In this document: one piece after another, positions 8,619 to 18,187 of the stretch
How the letters are laid out: each line of letters starts with the position of its first letter
Position numbering within the stretch: the first letter of the stretch is position 1
Source of the DNA: JAJAZB01 sp965249815
GTDB taxonomy: Bacteria > Bacteroidota > Bacteroidia > Cytophagales > Spirosomataceae
NCBI GenBank assembly: GCA_965249815.1
Contig: CBDFMV010000003.1
Location: 124,001-188,000, forward strand
Direction: 5' to 3'
DNA length: 64,000 nucleotides
Position numbers and translations under genes: made by a program
The notes under the pieces: generated by a model
Seen by the model: the letters and a program-made list of their open reading frames with translations, nothing else
The model's database searches: none
Told to the model about the DNA's origin: nothing

Positions 8619-10430
8619 ATGAACCTGCGCCTCCCCCTTGCCGGCTTGCTGCTGGCAGGCCTCGCCGTTGCCCCACCGGGCTTTTCCCAAAAGAAAAAAA
8701 CCGCCCCGCCCACCGCCGCCCAGCGCCTCGCCGATTTCGACGCCTTCGCCCAAAAACTCCTCGCCGACTGGAACGTGCCCGGCTGCGGCGTGGCCGTGGT
8801 GGTGAAAGACAAGGTCGTGTTTGCCAAAGGTTACGGTTTCCGCGATTTGGAAAAAAAGCTGCCCGTCACGCCCCAGACGCTGTTTCGGATTGCCTCCAAC
8901 ACCAAACTCATCACCGCCACGGGCGCGGGATTGCTGGTGGAAGAAGGCAAACTCGACTGGGACAAACCCGCGCGGAACTTTGCGCCGAGCCTCAAATTTT
9001 TCAACGACGACCTCGACCGCACCGTCACCCTGCGCGATTTGCTGGCCCACCGCACGGGCATCAGCCGCCACGACGGCATCTGGTACGGGGCCGATTTCAC
9101 GCTCCGCCAACTCGCCGACCAGGTCCGGAACCTCGAACCGAGCCTGCCGCTTCGCCAGGAATTTCTTTACAACAACATGATGTACTACGCCGCCGGGTCG
9201 GTGGTGGAGCAGGTGGCGGGGCAGCCGTGGGAAGAGTTTACCCGCCAGCGAATTTTCGAGCCGCTGGGCATGAAGGCCACGCTCTTCGACGACGCGGCGA
9301 TGCTCAAACAGCCTGATTTTGCCGTTTCGTACCACGAAAAACGCGACACGACGCTGCTGTTGCCCATTCCCTTCATCCGGAAAAGCGTGTACTCGGCGGG
9401 GGCCGTCGTCTCCAACCTCGACGACTTGTCGCACTGGCTCATCGCGCAGATCAACGGCGGGAAATGGGAAGGCAAACAGGTGATCCCGGCGCGGGTGATT
9501 CAGGAAACGATGCACCCGGCCATGCCCGTGAAAAACAACGGCATGCTCACCAAAGGCTACACCGAACTGCTCACGCCGGTGTACGGCATGGGCCGCTACA
9601 CGGCCTCGTACCGGGGGCATTACGTGACTTACCACGGCGGCGCGCTCGACGGCATTTATTCGCAGGTGTCGATGATGCCCTACGACAGCATCGGGGTCAT
9701 CACGTTCGTGAACGCCGCCCACGCCGGGCGCTTGCCCGATATGCTGGTGTTTGCCGCCTACGACCGGCTGCTCGGCCTGCCGCCGGTGCCCTGGAGCGAG
9801 CGGGCGCTGGGCGATTACAAAAAAGGCAAGCAAACCGCCCGCGAAGCCCGCAAAAAAGCCGACGCCGACCGCGTGGCCAACGCTAAACCCTCGCACCCGC
9901 TGGGCGAGTACGCCGGGACGTTCGAGCACCCGGCCTACGGCCAGGCCGTGGTGACCGAAAGCGAAAGCGGCGGGAAACTGATGCTGGCTTTCCACGACGT
10001 GACCCTGCCGCTGGAACATTACCACTACGACCGCTTCCAGACGCCCGACGACGAGGTGTACGGCCGCACGGTGCTGCTCTACGAAACCAACGCCCAGGGC
10101 GATTTGGACAAAGTCCGGATTCCCCTCGACGAGCAGGAGGCGACCTTCACGCGCAAACCCGATACCCGGCTGTCGGAACCGGCTTTTCTGGCCAAACTCA
10201 CGGGCAGCTACGAGCTGAACGGCACGGTGATTCGGGTGACGGAAAAAGACGGGCACCTCCAACTGCTTCAGCCCGGCCAGCCGCCCTACGATCTGGAGCC
10301 GTACAAGGGCACGGCTTACCGGCTGAAGCAGGCCTCGGACGTGACGGTGGAATTTGCCGTGGCCGACGCCGCCACGGGGTTGAAGGTGAAAGACAGTTCG
10401 GGGGAAGTGCTGTTTTCCCGAAAAAACTAA
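8619..10430 (+). CDS. Secreted serine hydrolase, beta-lactamase class C fold
   Basis: A 603-residue protein with a signal peptide ending in GFSQ. The penicillin-binding/AmpC-type domain covers about residues 30-400: the SxxK motif is SNTK in LFRIASNTKLITA, the Tyr motif is YNN (EFLYNNMMYYAAG), and YHGGALDG may serve as the HGG motif near the active site. A C-terminal domain of about 180 residues (EYAGTFEHPAYGQAV...) matches the DUF3471-type lipocalin-like module common in these esterases/peptidases. Likely a periplasmic peptidase or esterase; whether it acts on beta-lactams cannot be told. It precedes the hybrid sensor by only 15 nt, suggesting co-transcription. Confidence 0.88.
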   Translation: MNLRLPLAGLLLAGLAVAPPGFSQKKKTAPPTAAQRLADFDAFAQKLLADWNVPGCGVAVVVKDKVVFAKGYGFRDLEKKLPVTPQTLFRIASNTKLITATGAGLLVEEGKLDWDKPARNFAPSLKFFNDDLDRTVTLRDLLAHRTGISRHDGIWYGADFTLRQLADQVRNLEPSLPLRQEFLYNNMMYYAAGSVVEQVAGQPWEEFTRQRIFEPLGMKATLFDDAAMLKQPDFAVSYHEKRDTTLLLPIPFIRKSVYSAGAVVSNLDDLSHWLIAQINGGKWEGKQVIPARVIQETMHPAMPVKNNGMLTKGYTELLTPVYGMGRYTASYRGHYVTYHGGALDGIYSQVSMMPYDSIGVITFVNAAHAGRLPDMLVFAAYDRLLGLPPVPWSERALGDYKKGKQTAREARKKADADRVANAKPSHPLGEYAGTFEHPAYGQAVVTESESGGKLMLAFHDVTLPLEHYHYDRFQTPDDEVYGRTVLLYETNAQGDLDKVRIPLDEQEATFTRKPDTRLSEPAFLAKLTGSYELNGTVIRVTEKDGHLQLLQPGQPPYDLEPYKGTAYRLKQASDVTVEFAVADAATGLKVKDSSGEVLFSRKN

Positions 10431-10445
10431 TCGTCCTTCGCAGGC

Positions 10446-13346
10446 ATGAAACTCCTCCCGCTGCTTTTCCTCCTGCTCCCGCTGGCCGACGCCCCGGCGC
10501 AGTCCGTCGTGCGGGTGGATAGTTTGCTGCCGGAGGGCGTGCGGCTCGACCGGGGCTGGCGATTCCACGCGGGCGATGACTTCCGTTGGGCAGCCCCGGA
10601 CTTCGACGACCGGAGCTGGCCCCAACAAAAAACCAGGTTTAACCCGACCGATGCCCCACCCGGCTGGCGGGGCATCGGCTGGTTTCGGCTCTGTTTCCGG
10701 CTCGACTCACTCCCGGCCAATCGCCTGCTGGCCCTGCGTCTCGAACACTACGGCGCGTCGGAGGTGTACCTCGACGGGCGGAAAATCGGGGGGTTCGGCG
10801 TCGTGGGTCGGTCGCCCGGTACGGGGGTTGATTACGCCTCGCGCTACGATTTCATCCCCTTCCGGCTGGACCAACCCGGCGAACACCGGCTGGCGCTGCG
10901 GCTGTCGGCGACCCGCCCGTACCTCCTCCGCTGGGCGCACCATCCGCAAGGCTTTGGGGCCGTGCTGATGACCAACGACCGCGCCGTGGCCGCCGCCGTT
11001 GACCATACCCGCATCTGGAGCCTGAACCTGCTGTCGGTGTTCGTGCCGGGCTGGTTTGCGGTGCTGCACCTGGCCTTGTTTTTGTTTTACCCGGCGCGCC
11101 GCTCCAACCTGTACTACGGCATTTGCCTGTTGCTGTTTGCGGGTACGTCGGCCTGCGTGTACCTCGACGGTACGCTCACCAACCCCGCCGTTCTGCAAGG
11201 TCTCGCGTACACGTTCTGGCTGGGCAACGTCGCTTTCGCCCTCGCGTTCGTGGTGTTCATTTACTCGGTTTGCTACGCCAAACCGCCCCGGCTGGTGTGG
11301 GGGGTTGGCGCCCTTGCCGCGCTGGTGGTGGGGCTGGTGGGGTTTTCCCACGTCGTCAACGCCGTGCCGTACGTGTTCGGCTACGTGGGTCTGTGCTTTG
11401 TCGAAATCACGCGCGTGGTGACGGGGGCCGTGCTGCGTCGGCAACCGGGCGTCTGGCTGATTGGCGTCGGGCTGCTGGCGCTGGTCATGGGCCTGTTCAT
11501 CGGAGCCAGTGACGTATTAAAAATCTGGCAGGGTAATCCCTGGGGCCAAAACCTGTTTTTGACCTTCAGCTTCCTGACCCTCCCGCTGTGCACGTCGCTG
11601 TACCTGGCGCAGGATTTCGGCCGGACGAGCCGCGACCTGGCCGTCCAACTCCGGCAGGTGGAGGACCTCTCGGCCCAAACCCGCGCGCAGGAAGCCGAAA
11701 AACTGACGCTGATTGCCAGCCAGAACGAGCGGTTGGAACGCACCGTCCGGGAGCGCACCGAGCAACTCCAACGGCAGGCCGAGCAACTCCGCGAACTCGA
11801 CGCGGTGAAGTCCCGCTTTTTCACCAACCTCACCCACGAATTCCGCACGCCGCTGACGCTGATGCTCGGTCCCGCCGAGCAGGTACTGGCCCAGACCGGC
11901 GAGGCCAAAACCCGGCAGCAGGTCGGGCTGGTGCGGCGCAACGCCCAGCGCCTGCTCCGGCTCATCAACCAGTTGCTCGACCTGAGCAAGCTCGAAGCGG
12001 GCAAACTCGAACTGAATTCAGCCCCCGGCGAACTGGTCGGGCTGGTGCGGGGTACGCTGCACCAGTTCGAGTCGCTGGCGGCGGAGAAAGGCATCACGCT
12101 CCGGTTTGTGGCCCAGCCGGAGCGGCTGCCCGTGGCCCTGGACCGCGACAAGCTGGAGAAAATCCTGTTCAATCTTTTCTCCAACGCCCTGAAATTCACG
12201 CCCGGCGGTGGAACGGTGGCGGTAAGGCTCACGCACGGGGAGGACGGCTGGGCGCAGCTCACCGTTGAAGACACGGGCGTGGGCATTCCAGCCGAAAAAC
12301 TGCCCTACCTCTACGACCGCTTCTACCAGGTGGACGCCTCCGACACCCGCGAAGGCGAAGGCACCGGCATCGGGTTAGCCCTCACGAAAGAACTGGTGGA
12401 ACTGCACGGCGGCACGATTGCCATTCGCAGCGAGGTGGGCGTCGGCACTGTCGTGGCGGTGCGCTGGCCGGTGCAACCGGTGGCTTTGGACGAAAATACA
12501 CCCGAAGCGGACCCCTCGCCCGCTCCGCTTCCGACCCCCGCGCCGCCGGTCCCGCCCGGCGTTTTCGATTCCTTCGACGACGCCCCGCTGGTGCTGCTGG
12601 TGGAAGACAACGCCGACGTGCGCGCCTTTCTCCGCTCGTCGCTGGGCGAGGCGTACCGCATCCTGGAGGCCCCCAACGGCGAGGAGGGCCTGCGGCTGGC
12701 CCAGCAGCAGGTGCCCGATTTGGTCATCACCGACCTGATGATGCCCCGGATGGACGGCTACCAGGTGTGCGCGGCGCTGAAGGGCGACGAGCGCACCAGC
12801 CACGTTCCGGTGGTGATGCTCACCGCCCGGGCGGATTTGGACAGCAAGCTCCACGGGCTGGAAACCGGGGCCGACGCCTACCTGGCCAAGCCTTTCAACC
12901 AGCGCGAGCTTCTGGCGCAGGTGGGCAATCTGATTCACCTGCGGCGGCAGTTGCGCGAACGCTACGGGCGGAATTCGGTTTGGCAGAATCCTGACCCGGC
13001 CCTGCCTTCGATGGAGCGGGCGTTTCTCGACCGGGTGCGGGCGGCCATCGAAACCCACCTGGCCGACGAGGGCTTCAGCGTCGAGCGCCTGAGCGACGAG
13101 GTGGGCCTGAGCCGCACCCAACTCCACCGCAAACTCAGCGCCCTCCTCGACCAGTCGCCGGGCGATTTGATTCGGCTGCTGCGCCTTCGGCGGGCGCACG
13201 AGTTGCTGGCGGCCAACGTCGGCACCGTGGCGGAGGTGGCGTACCGGGTTGGTTTCGGCAACCCGGCCAACTTCTCGACCAGTTTTTCCCGGCACTTCGG
13301 CTACGCGCCGAGCGAGGTGCGGCGGCGGGCGGTGAATTCCTCGTAG
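10446..13346 (+). CDS. Hybrid sensor histidine kinase/response regulator with AraC output
   Basis: A 966-residue one-protein signalling system. Order: signal peptide; periplasmic jelly-roll-like domain (about 25-180, DRGWRFHAGDDFRWA); seven-transmembrane 7TMR-DISM-type block (about 190-395); coiled coil; HisKA with the phospho-acceptor in THEFRTPLT (about residue 463); HATPase with DTGVGIP and GTGIGLAL boxes; a Pro-rich linker; a receiver with phospho-acceptor Asp in VITDLMMPRMDGYQV (about 762); and an AraC/HTH_18 domain (about 870-965). The stimulus is probably an extracellular carbohydrate or membrane state, as for other members. The preceding serine hydrolase may be in the same transcript. 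Confidence 0.92.
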   Translation: MKLLPLLFLLLPLADAPAQSVVRVDSLLPEGVRLDRGWRFHAGDDFRWAAPDFDDRSWPQQKTRFNPTDAPPGWRGIGWFRLCFRLDSLPANRLLALRLEHYGASEVYLDGRKIGGFGVVGRSPGTGVDYASRYDFIPFRLDQPGEHRLALRLSATRPYLLRWAHHPQGFGAVLMTNDRAVAAAVDHTRIWSLNLLSVFVPGWFAVLHLALFLFYPARRSNLYYGICLLLFAGTSACVYLDGTLTNPAVLQGLAYTFWLGNVAFALAFVVFIYSVCYAKPPRLVWGVGALAALVVGLVGFSHVVNAVPYVFGYVGLCFVEITRVVTGAVLRRQPGVWLIGVGLLALVMGLFIGASDVLKIWQGNPWGQNLFLTFSFLTLPLCTSLYLAQDFGRTSRDLAVQLRQVEDLSAQTRAQEAEKLTLIASQNERLERTVRERTEQLQRQAEQLRELDAVKSRFFTNLTHEFRTPLTLMLGPAEQVLAQTGEAKTRQQVGLVRRNAQRLLRLINQLLDLSKLEAGKLELNSAPGELVGLVRGTLHQFESLAAEKGITLRFVAQPERLPVALDRDKLEKILFNLFSNALKFTPGGGTVAVRLTHGEDGWAQLTVEDTGVGIPAEKLPYLYDRFYQVDASDTREGEGTGIGLALTKELVELHGGTIAIRSEVGVGTVVAVRWPVQPVALDENTPEADPSPAPLPTPAPPVPPGVFDSFDDAPLVLLVEDNADVRAFLRSSLGEAYRILEAPNGEEGLRLAQQQVPDLVITDLMMPRMDGYQVCAALKGDERTSHVPVVMLTARADLDSKLHGLETGADAYLAKPFNQRELLAQVGNLIHLRRQLRERYGRNSVWQNPDPALPSMERAFLDRVRAAIETHLADEGFSVERLSDEVGLSRTQLHRKLSALLDQSPGDLIRLLRLRRAHELLAANVGTVAEVAYRVGFGNPANFSTSFSRHFGYAPSEVRRRAVNSS

Positions 13347-13448
13347 CGGCTGCCTGCAACGTTTTCAAACGCCTTTGCAACGGGCGCAAACGTCCGTTCA
13401 GGCCGCGTGGGCTTGGTTTGCAGTCGTCAAACCAAAGCCCAAACGGTC

Positions 13449-13826
13449 ATGAAAAAAATCTTGCTTCTTCTGCCCGGCTGCCTGCTGTTCGTGGCGGCTA
13501 CGTTCGTTGACCCGCCCGGCAACCTGGTCGGTCGCTGGCAAAAACGATTTCCCAACGGGATGATTGCGGGCGCTGTTTTCCGGCCCGACAGTTCGTACGA
13601 TGGCTCGGTCAACGGAAAAATGTTCGTTACCGGAAACTACTACGTCCGGCAGGATACCCTGGCCCTGGCCGACGGGGGGTGCGGGCTGGCGTACTACGGC
13701 ACCTACAAGCTCAAATTCTTCGCGGCGGATTCGGTTCGGGTTACCGTCATTCAGGACACCTGTCGCGGACGGCGGCGAGGCACCGATGGGTTAACGATGG
13801 GGCGGGTAAAATCCACGAAGCCATGA
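13449..13826 (+). CDS. Small secreted lipocalin-like protein, unknown
   Basis: A 125-residue protein with a strong signal peptide (MKKILLLLPGCLLFVAATF). The mature part begins NLVGRWQKRFPNG and continues with alternating strands (YDGSVNGKMFVTGNYYV), which looks like a small beta-barrel similar to lipocalin-like domains. Two Cys residues (GGCGLAYYG and DTCRG) could form a disulfide. Start taken at 13449, since the in-frame upstream codons lack a signal peptide start. The stop overlaps the ATG of the peroxidase gene (ATGA), so the two are translationally coupled. Function unknown. Confidence 0.65.
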   Translation: MKKILLLLPGCLLFVAATFVDPPGNLVGRWQKRFPNGMIAGAVFRPDSSYDGSVNGKMFVTGNYYVRQDTLALADGGCGLAYYGTYKLKFFAADSVRVTVIQDTCRGRRRGTDGLTMGRVKSTKP

Positions 13827-14785
13827 AAGCGGGGCCGTTCGTTGGGGGCGGAATGCTTGCCGTGGGAGTGCTCAGCGTGGCGTTCACGGGCGGTGAGCCG
13901 GTGACGCCGGCGACGCTGGGGCGGGCGTTGTTTTTCGACCCCATCCTCTCGCGGAACCGCACGGTGAGTTGCGCTTCCTGTCACCGGGAAGAGTTCGCCT
14001 TCGCCGACACCTCGGCGGTGAGCGTGGGCGTGTTCGGGCGGCGGGGCAAGCGCAACACGCCCTCGGCTATGAACGTGCTGCTTCAGGCTAACTTCTTCTG
14101 GGACGGGCGGGCTGCCACGTTGGAAGAACAAGCCTTGGCCCCCATCGAGAATCCCGACGAAATGGATTTGCCCATCGCCCTGGCCGTCAGGCGGCTAAAC
14201 GGCAGCAAAACCTACCGCGCCCGGTTTCAGCAAACATTCGGGGAACTGCCCAGCCAGGCAACCCTGGCGAAGGCGCTGGCCGCTTTTGAGCGAACGCTGG
14301 AAACGCCCGACACGCCCTTCGACGATTGGCGGATGAACGACAACGAAGCGGCCGTCAGCGAATCGGCCAAGCGCGGGTTTGCGCTCTTCAACGGCAAGGG
14401 CAACTGCATCCAGTGCCACTTCGGGGCCAATTTCAACAACTCCGATTTTCGGAACATCGGCCTGTTCGACGGGAAAACCCTGGCCGACAGCGGCCGGGCG
14501 GTCGTCACCAAAAACCCCGTCGATTTGGGCAAATTCAAAATCGGCCCCCTGCGCAACGTCGCCCTGACGGCCCCGTACATGCACAACGGGATGTTCAAAA
14601 CCCTGGCGGAAGTCATTGAGTTTTACGACAACCCTGACCGCATCGTGCCCAACGCCCGCAACCGCGACCCGCTGCTGGCCAAACCGCTGGGTCTGACGGC
14701 CGCAGAAAAAGCCGACCTCGAAGCCTTCCTCCGTTCGCTGACCGACCGGCGGTTTTTATCGGCTGATCACCGGGCGAAGCCTTGA
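13823..14785 (+). CDS. Di-haem cytochrome c peroxidase (MauG family)
   Basis: A 320-residue exported protein with two c-type haem motifs, CASCH in the N-terminal domain and CIQCH in the C-terminal domain. Typical family segments are present: GRALFFDPILSRNRTVSCASCH, FFWDGRAATLEEQA and APYMHNGMFKTLAEVIEFY. It reduces hydrogen peroxide in the periplasm or, in MauG relatives, oxidises a protein side chain. Start at 13823 gives a hydrophobic signal region (FVGGGMLAVGVLSVAF). It overlaps the preceding small secreted protein by 4 nt, suggesting a shared role. Confidence 0.92.
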   Translation: MKAGPFVGGGMLAVGVLSVAFTGGEPVTPATLGRALFFDPILSRNRTVSCASCHREEFAFADTSAVSVGVFGRRGKRNTPSAMNVLLQANFFWDGRAATLEEQALAPIENPDEMDLPIALAVRRLNGSKTYRARFQQTFGELPSQATLAKALAAFERTLETPDTPFDDWRMNDNEAAVSESAKRGFALFNGKGNCIQCHFGANFNNSDFRNIGLFDGKTLADSGRAVVTKNPVDLGKFKIGPLRNVALTAPYMHNGMFKTLAEVIEFYDNPDRIVPNARNRDPLLAKPLGLTAAEKADLEAFLRSLTDRRFLSADHRAKP

Positions 14786-15242
14786 AATCTTCAAACCAGT
14801 TGCACGGCAACGTACCGGGTGATATTTTGAGCAAAATTTACCCGCTCCCGGGGCCTGGCGTTGGAAAGGTCGACGCTTTTTTGCCGTCCGACGGAAACCG
14901 GATGTTACCGACTTGGCGTGGTTTTCCGACCTACGGTAAAAATTAACGCCCGTCGGTGAACGCCGCGAAGGCTGGGCCGAAACGCAATCAGAACAGCGGC
15001 CTTCCTCATCCGTTTATCCGATTGCCGCGCTCCCGCCGGAGTGGCATCTTCGCTGGCTCAACCCTGGTGATTTTTAATTCAGAACAGCCCCCGGCCAGTC
15101 CAGCCGGTTTTCCGTGCCAAATGCGCTTCCCCGCTTTCGTGTACCTCTTCCAAGCCTACCCCGATTCGCTGACCGGGGATGGTCTTCGTCGCCACGCTTT
15201 ACCTTCTGAGCATTGATTTTTTCCAACCAAGCCCTCCCAGTC
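14786..15242. other. Gap of about 455 nt, no supported gene
   Basis: Several short open frames exist, including an 86-codon one at 14956-15216, but none has a credible product, signal peptide or codon pattern. AT-richer patches and a Pro/Arg-biased composition suggest decayed or non-coding DNA. No repeat element of the heptad type is seen. Confidence 0.5.
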
Positions 15243-15710
15243 ATGAAAAAACTCCTGTTTGCCCTGCTCGTGAGCCTGCCGCTGACGGCCCCGGTCTGTT
15301 TAGCCCAGTCGGCAAACGAAGCTGACGTGGCGGCTGTCAAAAAAGTTATTATCAGCCAAACGGACGCGTTTTTCGCCAAAGACCAGGAGAAATGGGCCAG
15401 CTATTCGGCCCACGTACCCTACTTCTTTTGGTCGGCGCAGGGTGGAGGCGACCGGGTCGTGACGGTAACGGGTTGGGAGGCCTACATCGGCATGATGGAC
15501 GGCTATTTCAACAACCCGAACCCCGGCCCGGCCACGACGTTCGTGCGGGAAAACTTCCAGGTCACGGTGCTCGATAAAGTGGCGACGGCCACGTACCTGC
15601 AAACCCGGCAAAGCGCTGACCGCAACCTCAAAAGCCGGGAAGTGCGGGTGCTGGAAAAGCAGGGGGCCGACTGGAAACTGGTGTACGTGTATTCGCGAAA
15701 CTTGGAGTAA
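15243..15710 (+). CDS. Exported NTF2-like (DUF4440-type) protein
   Basis: A 155-residue protein. A signal peptide (MKKLLFALLVSLPLTAPVCLAQ) is followed by a helix-rich start (EADVAAVKKVIISQTDAFFAKD) and the pattern KWASYSAHVPYFFW...RENFQVTVLDKVATAT...DWKLVYVYSRNLE, typical of the SnoaL/DUF4440 cone-shaped fold. Members bind small hydrophobic ligands or serve as accessory domains; no catalytic residues can be assigned. Start chosen at the ATG heading the signal peptide. It lies 27 nt before the S41 protease gene, so a two-gene operon is plausible. Confidence 0.78.
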   Translation: MKKLLFALLVSLPLTAPVCLAQSANEADVAAVKKVIISQTDAFFAKDQEKWASYSAHVPYFFWSAQGGGDRVVTVTGWEAYIGMMDGYFNNPNPGPATTFVRENFQVTVLDKVATATYLQTRQSADRNLKSREVRVLEKQGADWKLVYVYSRNLE

Positions 15711-15737
15711 CCCTAAGCCCTATCATTCCGTTGTCCC

Positions 15738-18011
15738 ATGCGAAACGTTTTCCTTCCGTTGTTTTTCTTTATTCCCGTCTTGCTGCTGGCCCAACCGACC
15801 ACTTACACCCCCGCCCAAATTGAGCGGGTGGCGAAGCTGTCGGAGTTGTACGGGCACGTTAAGTTTTTCCACCCGTACCTCGGTTACAAACCCATCAACT
15901 GGGATTCGGCTTTCGCGGCGACGGCTCCGTTGGTCGCGCAGGCCAATACCGACGAAGAAGTCGTGGCGGCCCTCCGCCAACTGCTGGCGTCACTGAACGA
16001 CGATGCCACGACGGTTGAACTCACGGCCAAACCCGCCGCCGCCCCGCCGCCCGTTGCCGTCGATTCGATGCGGATGTACCTCACGCCCGACAGCACGCTG
16101 GTGTTTCGAACGGCCAACTACACAGGCGCTTCCAATTACGACCTGCTGGAAGAAAAGCTGAGGGCGTTCACCGGCCAACTGCCCAACGCGCGGGCGGTGC
16201 TGCTGGATTTGCGCTGCGGGCGGGTGCTTTCCGATTTTGAAACCGAGGCCGTTCGCTACACCTTCGACGCCGTCCGACCGGAACTGTTGCTTTCGGCGGG
16301 ACCTATTACCCGGCCCGGCATCCGGCGGCGCAGCCACAACGGGTTCCAACCCGAATTCGGCACGTCGAGTGGTGGGTACGAGTCGGCGTTTTACACGGCC
16401 AACGTCCGCCAGGGGCGGCCCCACCCAGGGGGTAAAAACCGCCCGCTGGTCATCTTGGTCAACCGAAACTCCGTGCTGACGACCTCCCTGCTGGCCTTGC
16501 AAAGCCACCCGCACGTGCGGGTGTACCGCACCGAACCGCTGTCGGAGGCGCAACTGCCCGGCGTAACGGTTCCGTTTCCGTTCAGCGAAACCATCCGCGT
16601 GACGTTCCGCACCGGCGAGGTCATCACCCCGGAAGGCGGCTTGGGCGTGGCGGACGTCCGGCTCCTGCCGATCCCCTCCGAAGCCCCCGACGAAGCGCAC
16701 CTGCTGGACCTGCTGCGCCAACCGAGTTCCGCGCCCCGGGGAACCCCCGCGTCGGCCAATCCGGCACCGCTGCCCCTTTCGCCCGCGTTGCCGCCCCCGC
16801 TCGCCGCGCCGTACCCCACGCCTGGCAACCGGCTGCTGGCCGGGGCTAAAATCTGGTCGGTGATTCACTACTTCCACGCCTACAAAGATCTGATGCCCAC
16901 CGACTGGAACGCGGCCCTGCGTACGGCCCTCGGTGCGCTGGCCGCCGCGCCGGACTCCCTCCAGTACGTCCTCGCCGTGGCGCGGTTTTACCGCAACCTC
17001 CAGGACGGGCACGGCTTCATCAACTCAACGGCGTATTGGAAGTACGTTGGCTATGGGTTCGTGCCGGTGCAGGTTCGGTTTATCGAAAACCAACCCGTCG
17101 TGACCCGCGTGTACGCCGAGCACGTTGCGGCCAAGGGCGTTCGCGTGGGCGACGTCGTCACGAAACTCAACGACGAACCCGTGGCGGCGCGCATCGCCCG
17201 CCTGTCGGCGATTACGCCCGCCTCCAACGAGTGGACCCGGCGGCAGTACATCGCCCAACGTCTGCTGAGCACGCCCGGTGCCGGCGCTGCGCTGCGCCTG
17301 ACCCTGCGGGGGAGCGACGGGCGCGAAAAAACCGTCACGCTTTCGAGCGGGCCGTACAGCCCCCCGCCCGCCGACACGTCGGCCCCGTTTCGGCGCTTGC
17401 CCGGAAACATCGGGTACGTGGACCTCAGCCGCCTGCGCATCGACGACGTGGACCGGATGTTCGCCGCCCTCCTGACCACCAAAGCCCTTCTTTTCGACAT
17501 GCGCGGCTACCCCCACGAAACGGCCTGGGAAATTGCCCCCCGCCTGACCGACCGGCGGAACGTCGTGGCCGCCCGGTTTTTCCGCTACGCCCCGACCGAA
17601 CCGGACTTTCCCAACGGCGAATCCAACGGTTCGACGCAGAAGTTCTTTTTCGACCAGCAACTCCCGCCCAACCCCGGCAAGTCGGTGTACGGGGGCAAAA
17701 CCGTGATGCTCATCGACGAACGCACCCAGAGCCAGGCCGAGCACACCGGGCTGTTTTTCGAAGCGGCCAACGGCACCGAGTTCATCGGCAGCCCCACCGC
17801 CGGGGCCAACGGCGACGTGACCAACTTCGGCGTTCCGGGAGGTATCACGCTCACGTTCAGCGGCCACGACGTGCGCCACGCCGACGGGCGGCAATTGCAG
17901 CAGGTGGGCTTGCAGCCCAAAATTCTCGTTCGCCCCACGATTCAGGGCATCCGGGCGGGCGAAGACGAAGTGCTGGAGCGGGCCGTGCGGTATTTGACGA
18001 CAGCGAAGTGA
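15738..18011 (+). CDS. Secreted S41-family peptidase with duplicated N-terminal domain
   Basis: A 757-residue exported protein. Two copies of the family N-terminal helical unit are visible: RVAKLSELYGHVKFFHPY at about residue 30 and LLAGAKIWSVIHYFHAYK at about residue 370. A PDZ-like region (GVRVGDVVTKLNDEPVAARI) follows, then the S41 core with the likely nucleophile Ser in ERTQSQAEHTG and the loop GSPTAGANGDVTNFGVPGG. Tail-specific or tricorn-type peptidases of this family cleave unfolded or C-terminal substrates in the periplasm. The Pro-rich linker near residue 345 separates the two halves. The duplicated helical unit is unusual and may reflect internal gene fusion. Confidence 0.82.
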   Translation: MRNVFLPLFFFIPVLLLAQPTTYTPAQIERVAKLSELYGHVKFFHPYLGYKPINWDSAFAATAPLVAQANTDEEVVAALRQLLASLNDDATTVELTAKPAAAPPPVAVDSMRMYLTPDSTLVFRTANYTGASNYDLLEEKLRAFTGQLPNARAVLLDLRCGRVLSDFETEAVRYTFDAVRPELLLSAGPITRPGIRRRSHNGFQPEFGTSSGGYESAFYTANVRQGRPHPGGKNRPLVILVNRNSVLTTSLLALQSHPHVRVYRTEPLSEAQLPGVTVPFPFSETIRVTFRTGEVITPEGGLGVADVRLLPIPSEAPDEAHLLDLLRQPSSAPRGTPASANPAPLPLSPALPPPLAAPYPTPGNRLLAGAKIWSVIHYFHAYKDLMPTDWNAALRTALGALAAAPDSLQYVLAVARFYRNLQDGHGFINSTAYWKYVGYGFVPVQVRFIENQPVVTRVYAEHVAAKGVRVGDVVTKLNDEPVAARIARLSAITPASNEWTRRQYIAQRLLSTPGAGAALRLTLRGSDGREKTVTLSSGPYSPPPADTSAPFRRLPGNIGYVDLSRLRIDDVDRMFAALLTTKALLFDMRGYPHETAWEIAPRLTDRRNVVAARFFRYAPTEPDFPNGESNGSTQKFFFDQQLPPNPGKSVYGGKTVMLIDERTQSQAEHTGLFFEAANGTEFIGSPTAGANGDVTNFGVPGGITLTFSGHDVRHADGRQLQQVGLQPKILVRPTIQGIRAGEDEVLERAVRYLTTAK

Positions 18012-18038
18012 ATTCTAAAAATACCTTTTCCTGGACGC

Positions 18039-18143
18039 GTGAGAACAACTTTATTTTTTCTGTTTCTCGGCAGTTCCGCTTTGGCTCAGACTGCCCCGCC
18101 CACCCAGTGGCACCACCTTGACCCAGAGACTGACAAAGCTTAA
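18039..18143 (+). pseudogene. Gene remnant: signal peptide and start of a secreted protein (possibly S8 peptidase)
   Basis: A GTG start, a hydrophobic signal (TLFFLFLGSSALAQ) and 17 further codons (APPTQWHHLDPETDK) end at TAA after 34 codons. The piece PPTQWHHLDPETDK resembles the opening of secreted subtilisin-like (S8) peptidases of Bacteroidota, which is recognition from memory. The following 40 nt are AT-rich and non-coding. It could also be a genuine 34-residue secreted peptide. Confidence 0.45.
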
Positions 18144-18187
18144 TTTACTGATTAGCAAGCATATCATTTAGAAAACCCTGTTGCACT

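Noticed and set aside
8154..10628. Open frame of 824 codons antisense to the serine hydrolase
   Set aside because: No domain or signal; low-complexity His, Arg and Val composition; the sense strand encodes a clear beta-lactamase-fold protein.
14956..15216. 86-codon open frame in the large gap
   Set aside because: Pro/Ser-rich composition, no signal or motif, no convincing start; likely random.
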